Shown: in pieces, positions 1 through 5,679 of the stretch
Layout: the number at the start of each line of letters is the position of its first letter
How positions within the stretch are numbered: the first letter of the stretch is position 1
Assembly (NCBI GenBank): GCA_010025655.1
Contig: RGSV01000057.1
Location: forward strand, 1 to 6,830
Reading direction: 5' to 3'
Origin: Acidimicrobiia bacterium
GTDB taxonomy: Bacteria > Actinomycetota > Acidimicrobiia > Acidimicrobiales > Ilumatobacteraceae
DNA length: 6,830 bases
The notes under the pieces: model-generated
Database searches by the model: none
What the model was told of the DNA's origin: nothing
The model's input: the letters and a program-made list of their open reading frames with translations, nothing else
Made by a program: the position numbers and the translations under genes

Positions 1-1
1 G

Positions 2-463
2 ATCAATCCGAAGAACACCTGTGGACGCGTCGATCACGATTACCCGAACACATTGTCGGGGGTCTGGCTGGCGGTGGGTAAGAGAGACTGGGCGGCAATT
101 GAAGACCTGCACATCGCTCTCTTTCCTAAATACACCTACGACGGCACTCTTAGGTTCTCCATCGGGAATCAGTCGAAAATTGCGGGCCTGCCCGAGGGAA
201 TCTATGAGTTCACACCAGAAAAGTCCGGACTGCGGAACCCGGAGTTCACTGCGGTCAAGCCGGGTGAAGTTGCGTGCTTCGACGGTCTGACATCGCCAAT
301 CGCGAAAGGCAATCTCAGCACCACGCGCATCTACGCGACAATGCAATCAAGTGGTGGAGTCGAGACAATTTCGATTGCGGGTGCCGGCACGGGCAGGTGC
401 GGCGAGGGTCCGTATTCGATGCCAGCTGCGGTAACGACGTTCGAACGTCGCGTTGGTGCGTGA
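2..463 (+). CDS. C-terminal part of an unrecognised, probably exported protein (5' truncated)
   Basis: The frame is open from the first full codon of the window to TGA 461-463, giving 153 visible residues. The true start lies upstream. A TTG at 53 is an in-frame Leu codon inside a conserved-looking stretch (CGRVDHDYPNTLSGVWLAVG begins before it), so I do not take it as the start. The fragment is rich in Gly, Thr, Ser and short beta-type segments, for example DLHIALFPKYTYDG and LRFSIGN. It has three cysteines (about residues 7, 92 and 133 of the fragment) and no hydrophobic helix. That composition suits a secreted or periplasmic-face beta-rich domain, but this is inference. I do not recognise the family and assign no function. 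Its end overlaps the following cupin start by 8 bases, so the two are probably cotranscribed. Confidence 0.75.
   Translation: MNPKNTCGRVDHDYPNTLSGVWLAVGKRDWAAIEDLHIALFPKYTYDGTLRFSIGNQSKIAGLPEGIYEFTPEKSGLRNPEFTAVKPGEVACFDGLTSPIAKGNLSTTRIYATMQSSGGVETISIAGAGTGRCGEGPYSMPAAVTTFERRVGA
435..450. promoter_or_regulatory. Perfect 16-bp palindrome just upstream of the cupin start
   Basis: The bases cgacgttcgaacgtcg read identically on both strands. The site lies inside the last codons of the upstream gene and ends 5 bases before the GTG taken as the cupin start. It could be an operator for a dimeric regulator. As RNA it could form a 6-bp stem with a tcga loop over the cupin's initiation region, where no clear Shine-Dalgarno is visible. 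The symmetry is seen directly; any function is inferred. Confidence 0.4.
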
Positions 464-863
464 TTCGCAGCCGCTGCGCGCGGTCATCACTCGCGCAGGC
501 GACGTGCCGCAGCACGAGTGGTCGAGTGCCTCACGTGGCAGCGTGCGTTGGTGGGAACTCATCGGTGGCGACACGATGCCAACCACCGAGTTGGTCGTGG
601 GTGTCGCTGAGATTCCTGTTGGCGCTGTTCGACCGCCGCGCGGTCACACGCACGCGCCGGCCGAGGTGTACTACATCGTCTCGGGTGTAGGAGAAGTGAT
701 GGTCGATGGCGCGACACATTCGCTCGCGGCGGGTGACGCCGTGTGGATTCCGCCGAATGCTGAACATGTCGCCTACAACGTGGGGGATCAGCCGTTGCGA
801 TTGGTGTATGCCTTTGCCAAAGACAAGTTCAGTGAGATTACGTATTGCTTCCCTGGCGAGTGA
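456..863 (+). CDS. Single-domain metal-binding cupin, DddK-like (candidate DMSP lyase)
   Basis: This encodes a 135-residue one-domain cupin. Cupin motif 1 is seen as GHTHAPAEVYYIVSG, giving ligands His64, His66 and Glu70. Motif 2 is GDAVWIPPNAEHVAYN, giving His104. The four-ligand set implies a mononuclear divalent-metal site. Tyr72 (in AEVYY) and Tyr130 (in FSEITYCFP) fall at the same distances from the ligands as Tyr64 and Tyr122 of the Pelagibacter DMSP lyase DddK as I remember it (His56, His58, Glu62, His96). DddK cleaves dimethylsulfoniopropionate to dimethyl sulfide and acrylate. Other shared patches are EWSS, RW..LI, G.AEI and D.FSE..Y. Many cupins of unknown substrate share this fold, so the cupin call is firm and the lyase call tentative. 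GTG 456 is chosen; TTG 453 directly before it is equally possible. An in-frame stop at 432-434 excludes earlier starts. No signal peptide is present, so it is probably cytosolic. Confidence 0.85.
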   Translation: MRDSQPLRAVITRAGDVPQHEWSSASRGSVRWWELIGGDTMPTTELVVGVAEIPVGAVRPPRGHTHAPAEVYYIVSGVGEVMVDGATHSLAAGDAVWIPPNAEHVAYNVGDQPLRLVYAFAKDKFSEITYCFPGE

Positions 864-949
864 TCCAACGTGCTCGCCCATAGACAGAGGCCGCGACCAA
901 GCGAGCACAACGGGGCCTCGTGCGCTATCGCACGAGCGGAGTGGATCAC
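860..949 (+). promoter_or_regulatory. Candidate structured RNA element: helix enclosing two perfect 8-bp hairpins
   Basis: Three perfect helices nest here. P1 pairs gtgatcc (860-866) with ggatcac (943-949). P2 pairs gtgctcgc (870-877) with gcgagcac (901-908) around a 23-base loop. P3 pairs ctcgtgcg (917-924) with cgcacgag (929-936) around the loop ctat. The P2 loop also contains gaggcc (887-892), complementary to ggcctc (914-919), which would make a pseudoknot competing with the base of P3. The element begins at the cupin stop codon and ends 62 bases before the dehydrogenase start. It is not a tRNA and I could not match it to a riboswitch class I know. P2 or P3 might instead terminate cupin transcription, but neither is followed by a T-run. 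Confidence 0.5.
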
Positions 950-960
950 CTCGGTAGCCT

Positions 961-967
961 GAAGGAG
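961..967 (+). promoter_or_regulatory. Strong Shine-Dalgarno of the leader mini-ORF
   Basis: The bases gaaggag lie five bases before an ATG at 973. They match the anti-Shine-Dalgarno of 16S rRNA better than any other site in the window except the one at 5666. The dehydrogenase frame has no usable start at that spacing, so this site serves the 13-codon ORF at 973. Confidence 0.6.
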
Positions 968-969
968 CT

Positions 970-987
970 CGGATGCCACCGCATCCG
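970..987 (+). promoter_or_regulatory. Perfect 7-bp hairpin covering the leader ATG
   Basis: cggatgc (970-976) pairs with gcatccg (981-987) around the loop cacc. The leader ATG (973-975) lies within the 5' arm and the Shine-Dalgarno (961-967) is left single-stranded just outside it. The hairpin could therefore limit leader initiation, or be melted by ribosomes translating the leader. Confidence 0.5.
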
Positions 988-1014
988 CCGTCTGCAAGGA
1001 ACCCCCACTCGTGA
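973..1014 (+). CDS. Candidate 13-residue proline-rich leader peptide coupled to the dehydrogenase
   Basis: ATG 973 is followed by 13 sense codons and TGA 1012-1014, reading MPPHPPSARNPHS. Support comes from the strong gaaggag site at 961-967 with five-base spacing and from the stop overlapping the downstream GTG as GTGA, the usual geometry for translational coupling. Five of 13 residues are proline, including two Pro-Pro pairs separated by His. Pro-Pro runs are known to slow ribosomes and to depend on elongation factor P, so stalling control is conceivable. The ORF is too short for codon statistics and may be fortuitous. Conservation of its length, Pro codons and stop position would decide. 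Confidence 0.45.
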   Translation: MPPHPPSARNPHS

Positions 1015-2303
1015 GCCGCATTCTCGTCGTCGGAGCCGGCGGAGTCGGGGCCAGCATGGCGTCCATTGCCGAAACGCGGTCGTTCTTCGACCACTTCGTG
1101 CTCGCCGACATCAATGAGCAGCGCTGCATCGATGCCCTGAAGGCTCTCGACAACTCGGCGCGCTTCGCGACCGCCAAGGTCGACGCCAGCAGCAAGGCCG
1201 ACCTCGTCGCCCTCGCCCAGGCGCACAAGATCGACATCATCGTCAACGCCTGCGACCCGCGGCTGAACGACCCCATTTTCGAGGCGGCCTACGAGGCGGG
1301 CTGCACCTACGTCGACATGGCGATGAACCTTTCGAAGCCGCACCCGACCAATCGGTACAACGAGGTGGGCGAGCCTCTTGGCGCGGCACAGTTGGCGGCC
1401 GACCCGCGTTGGCGCGAGAAGGGCCTGCTGGCGCTCGTCGGCATGGGTGTCGAGCCCGGGCTCTCGAACGTGTTCGCGCGCTATGCCGCCGACCACCTGT
1501 TTGACACCATCGACGAAATCGGGGTGCGCGACGGGTCGAACCTGTCGATCGACGGCTTTGAGTTCGCCCCGACGTTTTCGATCTGGACCACCATCGAAGA
1601 GTGCCTAAACCCGCCGATCGTGTGGGAGAAATCACGAGGGCTGTTCACCACCGAATGCTTCAGCGAACCTGAAGTGTTCCACTTTCCGGCAGGCATCGGT
1701 GCGTATGAATGCGTGAACGTTGAGCACGAAGAAGTGCTACTCATCCCACGCGAGATCGAATGCAACCGCGTGACGTTCAAGTACTCACTCGGTGCCGAAT
1801 TCATCGACTGGTTGAAGACATTCGCGTATCTCGGCCTCGACTCGACCGAGAAGATTCGAGTGGGTGACGCTTCGGTCGCCCCCCGTGACGTGCTCGCCGC
1901 CGTGTTACCGAACCCCGCGAAGCTTGGCCACCTCATGCACGGGCGCACGTGTGCGGGAACCTGGGTCAAAGGCACGTCGTATGGCGAGCCGCGCGAGGTG
2001 TATCTGTATCACGTGGCCGACAACGAAACCACGATGCGCGAGTACGGTTCGCAAGCTGTGCTCTGGCAGACGGCAATCTGCCCGGTGGTAGCTCTCGAGT
2101 TATTGGCGACTGGCACGTGGAAGGGTGTCGGCGTGCGTGGCGCCGATGCGTTCGACGCGGTGCCGTTCCTCAACCTGCTCGGCGACTACAACACGCATCA
2201 CGGCATGATCGAGATGGGGCCACGACTGTGGCCGAGCCCGAAAGCGACGGGTCAGCGCGGATGGGATCGCCCGATTCGCCGTGCAATCGTGCCGAGCGCG
2301 TAG
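1011..2303 (+). CDS. Saccharopine dehydrogenase family oxidoreductase (Lys9 / carboxynorspermidine synthase-like)
   Basis: This encodes a 430-residue NAD(P)-dependent enzyme. An N-terminal Rossmann fold starts at once with RILVVGAGGVGASMA (GxGGxG at residues 8-13). An acidic patch follows at the end of beta-2 (LADINEQR, 31-38), then VNACDP (78-83). The catalytic/C-terminal saccharopine-dehydrogenase domain includes GMGVEPGLSNVFA (144-156), TCAGTWVKG (313-321) and a closing WKGVGVRGADAFDAVPFL (370-387). Relatives either make or split saccharopine in lysine metabolism or reductively condense aspartate semialdehyde with a diamine to give carboxy(nor)spermidine. Length and the C-terminal pattern suit the latter group well, but no decarboxylase or aminotransferase neighbour is present to settle it. 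GTG 1011 is the first possible start after the in-frame TGA at 960, and it places the Rossmann strand at the N-terminus. Its own ribosome site is weak (aagga, 996-1000, about 10 bases away). The leader ORF stop overlaps the start. Probably cytosolic. Confidence 0.88.
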   Translation: MSRILVVGAGGVGASMASIAETRSFFDHFVLADINEQRCIDALKALDNSARFATAKVDASSKADLVALAQAHKIDIIVNACDPRLNDPIFEAAYEAGCTYVDMAMNLSKPHPTNRYNEVGEPLGAAQLAADPRWREKGLLALVGMGVEPGLSNVFARYAADHLFDTIDEIGVRDGSNLSIDGFEFAPTFSIWTTIEECLNPPIVWEKSRGLFTTECFSEPEVFHFPAGIGAYECVNVEHEEVLLIPREIECNRVTFKYSLGAEFIDWLKTFAYLGLDSTEKIRVGDASVAPRDVLAAVLPNPAKLGHLMHGRTCAGTWVKGTSYGEPREVYLYHVADNETTMREYGSQAVLWQTAICPVVALELLATGTWKGVGVRGADAFDAVPFLNLLGDYNTHHGMIEMGPRLWPSPKATGQRGWDRPIRRAIVPSA

Positions 2304-2334
2304 AAGTTCGTTGCCGCGGTTGAGCCGCTCGTAA

Positions 2335-3273
2335 CTATTTTCCGGCGAGAGCCGCGACGACCGGGGCAAACGACTCAACGTCATCGCCACCGACAATGAC
2401 ATACGACAAGCCGAACTGCTCGCGGCGCTTCTGCAGCGTCTCGATCAGCTCATTCGGCGGGCCGATGAGTGCGAACGGCGAGTCGTGGATGAGTGCGGCG
2501 TCAACACCCATGCCCTTCGCGAGTTTTTCTCGCGCAGCTTTGCCATCGTCGGTGACGTTCACCAAGAACGTGCGGATGTTGAGCTCAATCTTGTCGAAGC
2601 GGGCACCGGCCTTTTCTTTGACGATGGCAATTTTCTGAGCCACTGACGCCGACGACATGTCAGCGATCACTTCGGGGCCAACGAAGCCCGGTGTGAGCGA
2701 AGGGTTGATGCCGACGATGTCGGCTTCGCGGGCGGCGATGCCGAGCATTCGCTTTCCGCCCGCGCCGATGAGCACTGGTGGGCATGGCTTCTGCAGTGGC
2801 TTGGGTAGGCCGTTGTAGTCGGTGATCTTGTAGTGCGTTCCGGTGAATGAGAACGCACCATCGGCCATGCAGCCGCGGATTACTTGTAACCCTTCGACGA
2901 AGCGGTCAATGCGCACCCCGGGCGTGTCGTATTGCATTCCGGCTTGGTCATAGTCGCTGCGCATCCAGCCTGCGCCGATGCCGATGTCGATGCGCCCGTC
3001 TGAAAGCACGTCCATCGTGGCAAGTTCTTTGGCGAGCACTACGGGGTGCTTGTAGTCGTTGTCAAAGACAAGCGCACACACGCGGAGGTTCTTTGTCACG
3101 CTCGCAGCGACGGTCATCGCCGGCACGGGCGCGAGTTGGTCAGTGAAATGGTCTGGCATCGTGAGCACCGAGTAGCCGAGGTCTTCGGTGCGGCGCGCGA
3201 GTTCAGCCCACGCTGTGCCAGACGGTGCGGTTGAGGCTTGTACGCCGAAGCGGAATGGTCGAAGTTTGGTCAC
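2335..3273 (-). CDS. LLM-class F420-dependent oxidoreductase (MSMEG_2516-like)
   Basis: This encodes 312 residues of a luciferase-like TIM barrel. The N-terminus LRPFRFGVQAS forms the first strand. Further signatures are LGYSVLTMPDHF (32-43), LATMDVLSDGRIDIGIGAGW (84-103, the usual cofactor-side signature), a partner segment RIDRFVEGLQVIRG, PVLIGAGGKRML and a C-terminal IVGGDD. This layout matches the actinobacterial family whose members are annotated as probable F420-dependent oxidoreductases (MSMEG_2516 type). The substrate is unknown. The frame stays open upstream to 3378, but the extra 35 residues are low-complexity and would overlap the divergent gene, so GTG 3273-3271 just before TKLRPFRFG is chosen. 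No strong Shine-Dalgarno is visible, so it may be leaderless. It converges on the dehydrogenase with 31 bases between stops. FMN as cofactor is possible, since F420 cannot be proved from sequence. Confidence 0.85.
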   Translation of the reverse strand: MTKLRPFRFGVQASTAPSGTAWAELARRTEDLGYSVLTMPDHFTDQLAPVPAMTVAASVTKNLRVCALVFDNDYKHPVVLAKELATMDVLSDGRIDIGIGAGWMRSDYDQAGMQYDTPGVRIDRFVEGLQVIRGCMADGAFSFTGTHYKITDYNGLPKPLQKPCPPVLIGAGGKRMLGIAAREADIVGINPSLTPGFVGPEVIADMSSASVAQKIAIVKEKAGARFDKIELNIRTFLVNVTDDGKAAREKLAKGMGVDAALIHDSPFALIGPPNELIETLQKRREQFGLSYVIVGGDDVESFAPVVAALAGK

Positions 3274-3377
3274 CCGCGCGAGAGTAGCAAGCGGCACCGC
3301 GAAATCTCTTGCCGCGGCGCCACGTGGTGTTGCGGCGCGGTGAGCGCAAGTAGCGTCATAGTTACGTGCGTCTAGCA
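3274..3377. promoter_or_regulatory. Divergent intergenic region with CCACGTGG palindrome
   Basis: These 104 bases must hold the promoters of both the leftward oxidoreductase and the rightward penicillin-binding protein gene. I see an 8-bp palindrome ccacgtgg at 3320-3327. It is centred in an imperfect 10-bp inverted repeat, ccgcggcgcc (3312-3321) with ggtgttgcgg (3326-3335), three pairs being G-T. I find no convincing -35/-10 pair on either strand and no clear ribosome site before either gene. Confidence 0.3.
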
Positions 3378-5675
3378 ATGTGGTCGTTGCGACTCGTGGT
3401 CGCCGTGTTGCTCTCGGCCTTACTGGTGGCGGCGCTCGTGGTGGGTATGGCCCCGCGCCTATGGGGCATGTTGAACGCCCACGACGAGACGGCGATTTCG
3501 CTCTATGAGGTGGGCGGTTTCACCGGTTTGGCAGAACGCAGCGTGGTGTACGACGTGCAGGGTCGCCAAGTCGGGGTGTTTCAAGCAGAGAACAGCCAGC
3601 AGGCGCTGTTCTCGGAGATTCCCGATCACGTCGTTGATGCGCTGCTGGCAGTGGAAGACCGCAACTTCTTCGAGCATCGCGGCGTCGATTTGCGGGCTGT
3701 GGGCCGCCAGGTGCTGGCAAATGTGAACGACGGGGCGTCGGGTGGTGCATCAACCATCACCCAACAAGTGGTGAAGAATGAATTGCTCGCCACGTTGCCC
3801 CGTGACGGTCGCTACAAATTGTTGCAAATGCGATATGCGGTGTTGCTCGAGCGCGAGCTGAGTAAAGAGCAGATTCTCGAGCGCTGGTTCAACACCAACT
3901 TCTACGGCTACAACGCCTACGGCATCAAGGCGGCTGCCGAGGTGTACTTCGGCAAAGACGTACGAGACCTCACCATTGAAGAGGGGGCATTCTTGATTGG
4001 TCTCGTGCGTGCGCCATCGGCGTATGACCCGATCAACAACCGCACACTTTCGCTGCAGCGGTTCATCGTGGCCTTGCAGCGTGTGCGAGCGGAGGGGCAC
4101 ATCACGCTGACCGACGACGAGATCGTGCAACGCGCTGCCGAGGTGTTGCCCAGTGGCGTGCGCAGTCGACCCGACGAGCCGGTGCAGCGCACACATTTCA
4201 CTGAGCTGGTGAAGGACTATCTGCTCAACCAAACAACGATTCTCGGCGCTACCTACCAAGAGCGCTACGCCAAGTTGTTCCGCGGCGGCTTGCGCATCTA
4301 CACGACACTCGATCGCGATGTGCAGGCATCGGCAGACGAAGCCGTCACGTTGCTGCCCGACAACAGCGTGAATGCTCAGGCTGCACTCGTGACACTCGAC
4401 AATGCGACTGGCGCAATTCGCGCAATGGTGGGCGGCAAGCCGTTCAAGGCAGGGGAGAACGAGGTGAACCTGGCGATGCGACGCCGCCAGACCGGCTCGA
4501 GCGTGAAGATGTTTATTCTCGCTGCAGCACTTGAAGCCGGAGTTGAGAGCGATGACTTCATCGATGGCACGCTGCCGTGCACGTTGCCCAACCCTGAGAA
4601 CCCAGACGAGCCGTTCGTCATTGAAGACGGTGTGAGCGAACCGGTCGGCTCACTGCGTCGCATGACGTGGTTGTCAATCAACTGCGCATACGCCAAGCTG
4701 TCACAGATCGTGGGGCTCAACCGCGTGGTTGACCGCATCTACGCGATGTCGGCAAGTGAGTGGCTGACGCCCGAAAAACATCCGGTGTATGCCTACGCAT
4801 CACTTGCGACCGGCGCCAACGAACTCAGCGTGGTCGACATGGCGGCAGGCGCCCAGAGCATTGCCAACCTTGGCGTGCACCACGAGCCGTATTTCCTAGA
4901 ACGCATTTATGAGCGCGACAACTCGACGCTGTTGTGGGAGCGCGCCGTCAGCGTCGAAGGCACCGAAGCGCTGACTCGGCAGACCGCAGCAAAGACCGTT
5001 GACATCATGCGCGGAGTGCTGCGTGGCGGAACCGCGCGTCGCACGCCGCTGGCCAATGAGCGACCAGCCGCGGGCAAGACCGGTACCCAATTCAAGAACA
5101 CCAACGCATGGTTCGTGGGGTTTACTCCGCAGTACTCAACCGTGGTGTGGGTGGGCGACCCGCGCGGTTATACCCCAATGCGCGGCGTGCCCGAGTTCCG
5201 CGACCAAATCGTGGGGCAGTGGAAGTTCGCCCGCAACACGGTGACGGGTGCGACGTACCCAGCACATATCTGGAAATTGCACATGGACAAGATTCATGAA
5301 GGCCTCGACATCGTCGACTGGGGTACGAAGAAAGACGACGAAGAGTGGAAGCTGCTCGTCGCGCCGTCGCGCACGCTGGCGCGGCTGTATCTGCCGGGTG
5401 TCGAGTGTGTGGCCCAGGTGATCTCAGGAACGCCGCCTGCGCCGTCGACCACGCTCGCCCCGGGCAAGACCACGACGACGTTGCCGGGTTCGCCAATCAC
5501 GACCGTGCCGTCGGGGCCGGTGGTGGTGTCGGTGTTGCCGACGAGCACAACGATCGACCCGACGGAAAAGAATCCGTATGCGCCGGTGCCCTCGATACCG
5601 ATTGCGGGCAACATTGTTTACGACTGCGCAAAAGGGCTACCGAATTGGGCACAGCCGACTGGCGTGGGAGGCTGA
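3378..5675 (+). CDS. Class A (bifunctional) penicillin-binding protein, PBP1A/PonA-like
   Basis: This encodes a 765-residue peptidoglycan synthase. One membrane segment lies at about residues 3-25 and the rest is extracellular. The GT51 glycosyltransferase domain (about 75-205) polymerises lipid II. Its motif 1 is VEDRNFFEHRGVD with catalytic Glu93, motif 2 is GGASTITQQVVKN (122-134), motif 3 includes ILERWFN, and motif 4 is AYGIKAAAEVYFGKD (180-194). The transpeptidase domain (about 335-600) cross-links stem peptides. It has SSVK with nucleophile Ser374 and Lys377, SIN at 433-435, and KTGT at 567-570, all intact. The oddity is Gln150 (codon 3825-3827) where relatives carry the second conserved glutamate. 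The tail has a Pro/Thr/Ser-rich linker (about 682-737) between Cys677 and Cys750. ATG 3378 is chosen. GTG 3366, four codons earlier, is possible and would add a positive residue before the membrane segment. Confidence 0.93.
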   Translation: MWSLRLVVAVLLSALLVAALVVGMAPRLWGMLNAHDETAISLYEVGGFTGLAERSVVYDVQGRQVGVFQAENSQQALFSEIPDHVVDALLAVEDRNFFEHRGVDLRAVGRQVLANVNDGASGGASTITQQVVKNELLATLPRDGRYKLLQMRYAVLLERELSKEQILERWFNTNFYGYNAYGIKAAAEVYFGKDVRDLTIEEGAFLIGLVRAPSAYDPINNRTLSLQRFIVALQRVRAEGHITLTDDEIVQRAAEVLPSGVRSRPDEPVQRTHFTELVKDYLLNQTTILGATYQERYAKLFRGGLRIYTTLDRDVQASADEAVTLLPDNSVNAQAALVTLDNATGAIRAMVGGKPFKAGENEVNLAMRRRQTGSSVKMFILAAALEAGVESDDFIDGTLPCTLPNPENPDEPFVIEDGVSEPVGSLRRMTWLSINCAYAKLSQIVGLNRVVDRIYAMSASEWLTPEKHPVYAYASLATGANELSVVDMAAGAQSIANLGVHHEPYFLERIYERDNSTLLWERAVSVEGTEALTRQTAAKTVDIMRGVLRGGTARRTPLANERPAAGKTGTQFKNTNAWFVGFTPQYSTVVWVGDPRGYTPMRGVPEFRDQIVGQWKFARNTVTGATYPAHIWKLHMDKIHEGLDIVDWGTKKDDEEWKLLVAPSRTLARLYLPGVECVAQVISGTPPAPSTTLAPGKTTTTLPGSPITTVPSGPVVVSVLPTSTTIDPTEKNPYAPVPSIPIAGNIVYDCAKGLPNWAQPTGVGG
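5666..5671 (+). promoter_or_regulatory. Shine-Dalgarno fixing the zinc-ribbon gene start
   Basis: gggagg lies eight bases before GTG 5680 and inside the last codons of the penicillin-binding protein gene. It selects GTG 5680 over the in-frame ATG at 5578, which would overlap the upstream gene by about 100 bases. Confidence 0.7.
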
Positions 5676-5679
5676 CGAG

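Noticed and set aside
860..949. tRNA gene (7-bp closing stem suggested an acceptor stem)
   Set aside because: The inner helices are 8 bp with loops of 23 and 4 bases, and no anticodon arm, T-loop or CCA-type end is present.
970..1010. Dehydrogenase translation starting upstream of GTG 1011
   Set aside because: The dehydrogenase frame has TGA at 960-962 and no ATG, GTG or TTG between it and 1011. ATG 973 is in another frame.
531..1496. Long open frame on the - strand (about 321 codons) antisense to the cupin and dehydrogenase
   Set aside because: Its translation is rich in Arg, His, Val and Gly without domain motifs. It spans two well-supported genes and an intergenic region, typical of a shadow frame in GC-rich DNA.
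2308..2334. Rho-independent terminator between the convergent genes
   Set aside because: Only a 4-bp stem (gcgg...ccgc) with a five-base loop is present, and the nearest T-run is over 10 bases away.
3274..3378. N-terminal extension of the LLM oxidoreductase by 35 residues
   Set aside because: The added sequence has no family resemblance, would overlap the divergent gene's start, and the family begins at LRPFRFG just after GTG 3273.
5578..5679. Earlier ATG start for the zinc-ribbon protein
   Set aside because: It would overlap the PBP gene by about 100 bases and add an Arg-rich leader unlike the family. The gggagg site at 5666 clearly points to GTG 5680.
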